Shown: piece after piece, positions 58,507-64,000 of the stretch
Layout of the letters: each line of letters begins with the position of its first letter
Position numbering within the stretch: position 1 is the stretch's first letter
Made by a program: the position numbers and the translations under genes
Notes under the pieces: model-generated
What the model saw: the letters and a program-made list of their open reading frames with translations, nothing else
Told to the model about the DNA's origin: nothing
Database searches by the model: none
Assembly (NCBI GenBank): GCA_036491115.1
Contig: DASXCQ010000068.1
Span: forward strand, 1 to 64,000
Length of the DNA: 64,000 nucleotides
Source of the DNA: DATEPR01 sp036491115
GTDB lineage: Bacteria > Actinomycetota > Actinomycetes > Mycobacteriales > Pseudonocardiaceae
Direction: 5' to 3'

Positions 58507-59973
58507 TCAGCCGCCGGGCGGGGCCGGTGTCGTCTCGGTTGTCTGGTTGACCACGGGTCGGGCGGGACCCAGGTGCTGCAACGGGTTGGACGGATGTCCG
58601 CCGGACTGCAGGACGAACGTCAGCACGACGCCGACCGCGGCGATCGCGATCGTGCTGACCGTGAGGGTGGCCGGCCGGACGCTGGACAGCAGGCGGGTGA
58701 CCAGCGGCGGGGCGGGCAGTTCGATCGGCAGGATCTCCACCGGCGGGCGGGCCGGTGGTTCGACGCCGAACTCGGCGTCCACCTGGTCCAGGTCGAGCGC
58801 GTCCCCGGCGTACAGGGCGATGGCGGAGCGGGCGATCACCTCGGTGGGCTCGGCGGGTTCCGGCTCGGCGACGGCGATCGGCTCCGGTCCGGTGACCAGC
58901 CTGCGGGCGGCCGCGGCGGCGCCGATGGCGACGGTCAGTTCGGGTTCGGCGGCGCGGACGACCTTCGCGGCCGTCGACGCGCCGACCAGTTCGGCGACCA
59001 GCGGCACCCGGACCGAACCACCGGTCAGCACGACGGCGGCCAGGTCGACCGGGTCCACGCCGGAGGCCCGCACGGTGCGCGGCAGCAGGTCGGCGCCTGC
59101 GGTCACGGCGGGCCGGATCACGTCCTCGAAGTCGGCCCTGCCCACCCGGACGTCGGCGGGCGCGTCGGGCAGCCGGACGGGCACGATCACCTCGGCCTCG
59201 GCGGACAGCATCTCCTTGGCCCCGGTGCACATGCCGCGCAGTCGGGCCATCGCCAGCCAGGCCTGCGGGTCCGCGGGGTCGATGTCGTCCAGCGCGCCCC
59301 GGCCCAGTTGGCCTCGGACGCATTCCACGATGGCGTCGTCGAAGTGGCCGCCGCCGACGGCCTCGGCGCCGGTCGCGTCGGCGAGCAGTTCGAACCGGCC
59401 GTCCGGGGTCCGGCGCACCACGGCCGAGGTGGCGGTGCCGGCGCCCAGGTCGTAGGTGGCGAGGGCGTCGCCGGTGGCCAGTCGTGCGGTGGGGAAGCCT
59501 TCGGCGACCGCGATCGGCTCGGCGAGCAGCGTGACGTTGGGCAGTTGCTGGCGGACCAGTTCGTGGTGCAGCAGCGACTTGCGGTGCCCGCCCCAGGCCG
59601 CCGGATGGGTGACGACCAGTGCGTCCGCCGGGCCGCCCTCGTGTTCGGCCACCCGGTCCACCACCCACCGGACGAGCACCGCGGTCAGCTCGTGCGCGCC
59701 GCACTGCACACCGCCGAGCACCAGCGGCACGTTGTCGCCGACCCGGCTGGGGAAGCCGCGGGCCACGCGGACCGGATCGCTGCCGGCGTGCCGCTCGGCC
59801 TGGTCACCGACCAGGGCCGACCGGTCGGCGGCGAGGTAGACGACGGTGGGCACACCGGGGGCGCGGGCGCCGAGGGGGATCAGCACCGGGTCGGACCAGC
59901 CCGCCGGGGTGTCCCGGCAGACCGCCGCCCTGGTGCGACTGGTGCCAACGTCGATCCCGAGGACGTATGGCAT
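58507..59973 (-). CDS. Membrane-anchored Hsp70-like ATPase
   Basis: A 488-residue protein. The first 370 or so residues are an actin-fold Hsp70 nucleotide-binding domain: phosphate 1 GIDVGTSRTRAAV, phosphate 2 YDLGAGTATSAVV, adenosine LTGGSVRVPLVAELVG. There is no peptide-binding domain. An acidic Pro-rich linker leads to one transmembrane helix (about 436-455, VSTIAIAAVGVVLTFVL) and a 33-residue Pro/Thr-rich outside tail. It is thus anchored with the ATPase in the cytoplasm. It is the first gene of a unit with the IniR-like regulator and is divergent from iniB, so a role in the same envelope-stress response is likely. Confidence 0.9.
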   Translation of the reverse strand: MPYVLGIDVGTSRTRAAVCRDTPAGWSDPVLIPLGARAPGVPTVVYLAADRSALVGDQAERHAGSDPVRVARGFPSRVGDNVPLVLGGVQCGAHELTAVLVRWVVDRVAEHEGGPADALVVTHPAAWGGHRKSLLHHELVRQQLPNVTLLAEPIAVAEGFPTARLATGDALATYDLGAGTATSAVVRRTPDGRFELLADATGAEAVGGGHFDDAIVECVRGQLGRGALDDIDPADPQAWLAMARLRGMCTGAKEMLSAEAEVIVPVRLPDAPADVRVGRADFEDVIRPAVTAGADLLPRTVRASGVDPVDLAAVVLTGGSVRVPLVAELVGASTAAKVVRAAEPELTVAIGAAAAARRLVTGPEPIAVAEPEPAEPTEVIARSAIALYAGDALDLDQVDAEFGVEPPARPPVEILPIELPAPPLVTRLLSSVRPATLTVSTIAIAAVGVVLTFVLQSGGHPSNPLQHLGPARPVVNQTTETTPAPPGG

Positions 59974-60065
59974 ACAGGCGCTACCTCATTCCTTCGGCCG
60001 GCTGCGGTGGCATCCCCCGCTATGCAAACGGCCGTCCCCCGTGAAGGTGACGGCGTGCTCACCTG

Positions 60066-60258
60066 TTCGTACCAAAGGTGACCATCGGAACCAACCTGCC
60101 AGTAGGTATGTGCCCCTATTCCCCTAATGTGCGGCTCGGCCGCCCCCTATAGGGGCAGCTTTGGATACAGGGAGTTATCCCCGATGCTCACCGGCCCTGC
60201 CCGGCCTAGCTTCGGCGGCGATGCGACCGCTCCCGTTCGTACCGCTGAACTTCGTACC
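60066..60258. promoter_or_regulatory. Repeat-rich divergent control region between the Hsp70-like gene and iniB
   Basis: Two families of short repeats fill this region. CCCCTA occurs at 60113-60118 and 60121-60126 and in the perfect palindrome CCCCTATAGGGG at 60144-60155. TTCGTACC occurs at 60066-60073, 60236-60243 and 60251-60258, the last two exactly 15 bp apart. GGGAGTTATCCC (60170-60181) is a further weak inverted repeat. The IniR-like regulator encoded nearby is the obvious candidate to bind one family. No clear -35/-10 pair was found. Confidence 0.65.
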
Positions 60259-60286
60259 GAACACCGTGTGAGGAGAACCCCTTTTG

Positions 60287-61555
60287 ATGGAGCAAGCCGA
60301 CCAGACGCTGCACGACTTCGTGCTCAACCTGCTCAGCGACTCGCAGGCCCTGGCCGCGTTCGAGCAGGACCCGGCGACGATGCTGGACCACGCCGGTCTG
60401 AGCGACATCAGCGCGGCGGACGTCCAAGAGGTCATCCCACTGGTGATCGACTACGTCCCCACCCACGCGGATGCGCTCGACGCGGTACTCAGCCAGCTCC
60501 CGGTCGACTCTGTCGACACCGGCCAGCTCGGCGCGATCCAACAACTGCAGTTCGTCACGCAGGCGCTGGGCGGCATGCCCGCGCTGGACGTGGCTGGCGC
60601 CCTCGGCAACGACAACATGACAGGCGCGATGCACGTCGCCGCCGGCAGCAACGGTGTGCTGGCCGCCGGTGATCTCATCTCGCCGATGGGTGAGAACTTC
60701 GGCCAGGTGGCCGGCGACCTGGAGCACGGTCTCGCCGTGACCCTGGCCGACAACGGCATGGCCGGCACCGGCAGCAGCGCGTTCACGGTGCCCGGTCTGG
60801 ACAGCCTCCCCGGCCTCGGTGGCGGCCTGCCCAGCGGGTTCTCGTCGGCCAGTGACGTGACCGACGTGCTGGACGGTCACGCGACCTCGATGACCAGCTC
60901 GCTGGGCACCATGTCGACCACCGCGTCGAACCTGGTGACCGGCGCCGCCGAGCTCACCGCGGGCGCGTTGGCCAACCCGACCGCGCTGGCCGGCGCGCTG
61001 AGCGACCCGGCGGGCACGGTCACCGCGCTCACCGGCACCGCCGACTCCTACGCCCTGTACGCCAGCCAGGCGATCCCCGCCCCGGCGAACGAGGCGGTCG
61101 GCCAGGCGGTGCAGCAGGTCACCTCGACCTCGCAGAGCGCCGTCACCGGCGTCAGCGAGAACGTGGACAGCGGTCCGCTGGGCGGCGTGGCCAGCCACCT
61201 GCCGACCTCGGACGTGTCGCACGCGCTCGGCCCGGTGCAGGGTGTCCTCGGCGAGGTGACCGGCTCGGCCGCCGACCCGACGCAGGCCCTCGGCACCGTG
61301 ACCCACGGCGTCACCGGCACGCTGTCCGACCCCACGCACTCGCTGACCGACCCGACCCACGCCGTGTCCGGCGCGGTGTCGACGGTGCAGAGCACGGTGT
61401 CGGACACGGTCGGCAGCGTCGCATCGCACAGCGCCGTGTCCGACGTCACGGGCAGCGGCGGCGCGGGCAGCCTGCTGGGTTCGGCCGACCACGGTGACGT
61501 GACCGGCGACCTGAGCCACGTCACCAGCGACCTGCACCTGCCGTCGTTGTTCTGA
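60287..61555 (+). CDS. iniB: IniB family protein
   Basis: A 422-residue protein. The N-terminal IniB domain (about 1-50, LHDFVLNLLSDSQALAAFEQDP) is followed by a long Gly/Ser/Thr/Asp/Val-rich region with DPT repeats (SDPTHSLTDPTH). I find no Lys, Arg, Cys or Trp in the whole chain, so it is strongly acidic. No signal peptide or membrane helix. In mycobacteria iniB is the first gene of the isoniazid-inducible iniBAC operon. AGGAG precedes ATG 60287 by 11 bases; TTG 60284 at 8 bases is possible. A hairpin follows before the dynamin genes. Confidence 0.9.
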   Translation: MEQADQTLHDFVLNLLSDSQALAAFEQDPATMLDHAGLSDISAADVQEVIPLVIDYVPTHADALDAVLSQLPVDSVDTGQLGAIQQLQFVTQALGGMPALDVAGALGNDNMTGAMHVAAGSNGVLAAGDLISPMGENFGQVAGDLEHGLAVTLADNGMAGTGSSAFTVPGLDSLPGLGGGLPSGFSSASDVTDVLDGHATSMTSSLGTMSTTASNLVTGAAELTAGALANPTALAGALSDPAGTVTALTGTADSYALYASQAIPAPANEAVGQAVQQVTSTSQSAVTGVSENVDSGPLGGVASHLPTSDVSHALGPVQGVLGEVTGSAADPTQALGTVTHGVTGTLSDPTHSLTDPTHAVSGAVSTVQSTVSDTVGSVASHSAVSDVTGSGGAGSLLGSADHGDVTGDLSHVTSDLHLPSLF

Positions 61556-61569
61556 TGAAGTTCTGACCT

Positions 61570-61629
61570 ATCGCTCGATCGAGCGATCGCCGGGGCCGGG
61601 TCCGTCTTGCCGTGGACGGACCCGGCCCC
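61570..61629 (+). terminator. Palindrome and terminator-like hairpin between iniB and the dynamin genes
   Basis: First an 18-bp palindrome, ATCGCTCGATCGAGCGAT (61570-61587). Then a perfect 14-base stem, GGGGCCGGGTCCGT (61592-61605) with 61616-61629, loop of ten bases, followed by TATTTC. The second is a strong intrinsic-terminator candidate inside the presumed operon and would reduce dynamin relative to IniB. Confidence 0.75.
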
Positions 61630-61668
61630 TATTTCGCCCGAATGGGTGGACACGGCACACTTGATCGG

Positions 61669-63519
61669 GTGACGGCACCGCCCTGGCTCACTGTGCTCGA
61701 CGACACGATCACCGCGTGCAACCAACAGCGCCGCTCCGACCTGGCCCACGGGTTGCGGCGCAAGCGCGGGCGGCTGCTGGCTCCGGGGCTGCGGGTGCTC
61801 GTGCTGGGCATGCTGAACCAGGGCAAGAGCCAACTGATCAACGCGCTGGTCAACGCGCCCGTCTGCGCCGTCGGCGACGACCTCACCACCACCGCGCCCA
61901 CCGTGGTGCAGCACGCCGAGTCCCCGTCCGCGTCGCTGGTCACCGATCCCGGCGCCGCCTATCACCGGGCGATCCCCGCCCCCGCCGAGCGGGTCGCGGT
62001 GCCGATCGACGAGGTGAGCCGCCAGGTCAGCCGCAGGGGCGGCGGCCGCGCCGGGCACGTGGTGCGGGCCGAGATCGGCATCCCGCGCAAGCTGCTGGCC
62101 GACGGCCTGGTGCTGATCGACACGCCGCCGGTGGGTGCCGGGCCGGAGGAGACCAGCCGCCAGGTGGCCGCGGCCGAGCAGGCGGACACGGTGTTGTTCG
62201 CGTCGGCGGCGACGGCCCAGCTGTCCGACGCCGAACTGGACCTGCTGGCCAGGATCAGCGCGGTCTGCCCGAACATCGTGGTCGCGCTCACCAAGATCGA
62301 CCTGGTGCCGCGCTGGCGGCAGGTGGCCGAGCGCAATCTGGCGCTGCTGGCCGGGGCCAGGGTGCCGGCCAGGCAGATCCCGGTCTCCGCCGCGCTGCGG
62401 ATGGCCGCGGCCCAGCACGGCGACACCGCGATCAACGCCGAGTCCGGTTTCCCCGACCTGATCGGCTGCCTGCAGCGACAGGTGGTGGCCAAGTCCGAGG
62501 AGGTGGCCCCCCGGACGGTCGGGGTGGCGTGCGGGCAGGCGGTGCAGGCGCTGGCCACCGACGTGCGCACGGCCATCGCCACACCCGTGGTGACCAGGAC
62601 GCCGGACGTGGAGACGCAACTGGCCGACGCGCAGCGCGCCATGAACGAGCTGCGCAGGCTGACCACCCGCTGCCAGACGATGCTGGCCGACCAGATGGCC
62701 GACCTGGTCGGCGACGTGGAACACGACCTGCGCGACCGGACCCGGCGGATCCTGCGCGAGGTGGACCGGATGTTCGACGATGCCGACCCGAAGACGGCGT
62801 GGGAGTCGTTCGACGACTGGCTGCGGGACAGCCTGAACGAGGCCGCCGAGATCAACCTGGGCTGGCTGATCTCGCGCTGCCAGTGGGTCGCCGACCGGGT
62901 GATCGCCAGCTTCCCCGGCGACCGGGACGCCGCGCCCGCCGACGCGCTGCTGGCGGGTTGGGCCGATCCGGTGGACGCGATCGGCGAGCTGGACCTGCCC
63001 AGGCTGGACCCGTTCGGCGCCGGGCAGAAGATCTTCACCGGCCTGCGCGGCTCCTACGGCGGCGTGATCATGTTCGGCCTGATCACCAGCCTGGCCGGGC
63101 TGCCGCTGATCAACGCGATCTCGCTCGGCGCGGGCGCGGCGTTCGGCGGCAAGACCATCAAGGACGAGAGCGAGGCGCGGCTGCGCCGCCGGCAGGCCGC
63201 GGCGAAGGCGACCGCCCAGCGCTACATCGACGACTTCTTCCTGGCCTGTGGCAAGGAGTCCAAGGACCTGAGCCGGCAGGTGCAGCGCGTGCTGCGCGAC
63301 CACGTCAGCGAGCGGGCCGACGAGCTGGCGGCGCTGATCACCGAGAGCAGCCAGCAGGCCAGGCAGACCGCGCAGATCGCGGCGACCGACCGGGAGCGGC
63401 GGCGGCAGGCCCTCACCGGCCGGCTGGAGGGGCTGGTCGACCTGCACCGCAGGGCGGTCGCGCTGGCCAGCCAGCGGACGGTCGCGTCGGCGACCGCGGG
63501 GCTGGAACTGTCCGCGTGA
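61669..63519 (+). CDS. iniA: Dynamin-family GTPase, IniA-like
   Basis: A 616-residue bacterial dynamin-like protein. GTPase motifs: G1 GMLNQGKS (47-54), G2 threonines in DDLTTTAP, G3 DTPPVG (152-157), G4 TKID (208-211). Long helices follow (neck and stalk), with a hydrophobic hairpin near 463-493 (VIMFGLITSLAGLPLINAISLGAG) that would insert in the membrane as the paddle of IniA does. Mycobacterial IniA fuses or divides membranes. GTG 61669 is chosen; it has no good Shine-Dalgarno, and ATG 61642 is possible. GTGA overlap with the next dynamin. Confidence 0.9.
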   Translation: MTAPPWLTVLDDTITACNQQRRSDLAHGLRRKRGRLLAPGLRVLVLGMLNQGKSQLINALVNAPVCAVGDDLTTTAPTVVQHAESPSASLVTDPGAAYHRAIPAPAERVAVPIDEVSRQVSRRGGGRAGHVVRAEIGIPRKLLADGLVLIDTPPVGAGPEETSRQVAAAEQADTVLFASAATAQLSDAELDLLARISAVCPNIVVALTKIDLVPRWRQVAERNLALLAGARVPARQIPVSAALRMAAAQHGDTAINAESGFPDLIGCLQRQVVAKSEEVAPRTVGVACGQAVQALATDVRTAIATPVVTRTPDVETQLADAQRAMNELRRLTTRCQTMLADQMADLVGDVEHDLRDRTRRILREVDRMFDDADPKTAWESFDDWLRDSLNEAAEINLGWLISRCQWVADRVIASFPGDRDAAPADALLAGWADPVDAIGELDLPRLDPFGAGQKIFTGLRGSYGGVIMFGLITSLAGLPLINAISLGAGAAFGGKTIKDESEARLRRRQAAAKATAQRYIDDFFLACGKESKDLSRQVQRVLRDHVSERADELAALITESSQQARQTAQIAATDRERRRQALTGRLEGLVDLHRRAVALASQRTVASATAGLELSA

Positions 63520-64000
63520 CCGACCGAAGCCTGGCCGACGTCGCGTGGCACCTGTTGACGTCGGCCGCCGAGCTCTACCGGGACAGCCCGAGGGCGTCGC
63601 GGTGGCTGGTCGGCTGTCTGGAACGGCTGGCCGACCCGCTGCGGATCGCGGTCGCCGGGCAGGCCGGAGTGGGCAAGTCGACGCTGGTGAACGCACTGGC
63701 CGGGGAACACGTCGCGCCGATCGAGGTGGGCGGCGGCACCGGGGTGTTCGCCTGGTACCTCGACGGCGCCGAACCGGCGGCCGTGGTGTTCCCGCCGGGT
63801 GCGCCCGCGGTGCCGGTGGCGGTGACCCGACGGGACCGCCGGCTGTACACCGACCTGCGGCAGTGGCAGCCGGAGCAGGTGGAGCGGGTGGTGGTGGAAT
63901 GGCCGGCTCGCGGCCTGCGGGACATGGCGCTGATCGACACCCCGACCGGCACTCCCCCGGAGTGGCTGGCCGGCACCGTCGACGCCGTCGTCTACGCCAC
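63516..64000 (+). CDS. Second dynamin-family GTPase, IniC-like (cut by the window end)
   Basis: The first 161 residues of a second dynamin-like GTPase, starting VTDRSLADVAWHLL at a GTG that overlaps the iniA-like stop. G1 is GQAGVGKS (48-55), followed by TLVNAL. G3 is DTPTG near residue 142. The G2 region is GGGTGVFAWYLDG, with a threonine in place. Two dynamins in tandem, one longer and one shorter, after iniB is the iniA-iniC arrangement of mycobacteria. The product probably pairs with the first dynamin at the membrane. The end of the gene is outside the window. Confidence 0.88.
   Translation, partial: MTDRSLADVAWHLLTSAAELYRDSPRASRWLVGCLERLADPLRIAVAGQAGVGKSTLVNALAGEHVAPIEVGGGTGVFAWYLDGAEPAAVVFPPGAPAVPVAVTRRDRRLYTDLRQWQPEQVERVVVEWPARGLRDMALIDTPTGTPPEWLAGTVDAVVYA

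Overview
The window is a gene-dense, very GC-rich chromosomal segment of an actinobacterium, most likely in or near the Pseudonocardiaceae. The evidence is codon use with GTG and TTG starts, many 1-4 bp start/stop overlaps, an actinobacterial IHF, two XRE/DUF397 regulator pairs, and two blocks that follow mycobacterial gene order (the Rv1822-Rv1832 region and the iniR-iniB-iniA-iniC region). I see no rRNA, tRNA, CRISPR array, transposase, phage gene or biosynthetic cluster core.

Layout. 1-9009: a core-metabolism and cell-cycle block on the minus strand: PgsA-like phosphatidyltransferase, gcvH, garA, ftsR, a bifunctional nuclease, a MerR regulator (Rv1830-like), a PAP2/diacylglycerol-kinase fusion, and gcvP preceded by a tandem glycine riboswitch. 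9300-20035: transport and regulation: an MFS exporter; a MarR - MFS-with-three-beta-domains - YceI operon; an AMP-dependent acyl-CoA synthetase; a GGDEF protein; another MFS protein. 20239-26380: a stand-alone mihF, a NarL-type two-component pair, a GNAT acetyltransferase, an unrecognised coupled gene pair, two small membrane proteins and an aldo/keto reductase. 26389-37407: a secreted glucodextranase-like enzyme with its own MarR gene and a perfect palindrome upstream, a photolyase, a nucleoside hydrolase/ribokinase salvage pair, and an ABC exporter facing its GbsR/MarR regulator. 37412-49695: XRE/DUF397 pair 1, tryptophan 2,3-dioxygenase, a sugar-phosphate transferase, a ROK regulator, a TIGR03118 exported protein, the xylose locus (ROK repressor facing xylAB), and XRE/DUF397 pair 2. 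49743-55535: HrpA helicase, a CDF metal exporter, and a stretch with degenerate repeats. 55880-64000: an iniBAC-like membrane-stress locus.

The most interesting part is 55880-64000. A LuxR/STAND regulator of the IniR type lies downstream of an Hsp70-like protein with a C-terminal membrane anchor. Facing them is an operon of IniB, an IniA-like dynamin GTPase and a second (IniC-like) dynamin cut by the window end. The shared intergenic region carries two families of short repeats (CCCCTA and TTCGTACC). The IniB protein contains no Lys, Arg, Cys or Trp. A strong hairpin separates iniB from the dynamin genes.

Several regulator/target modules can be read directly from local palindromes: MarR with glucodextranase, GbsR with the ABC exporter, ROK with xylAB, and a related palindrome at both XRE/DUF397 loci. 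Several genes have a -10-like hexamer about 7 bp before the start codon and no Shine-Dalgarno sequence, which suggests leaderless transcripts.
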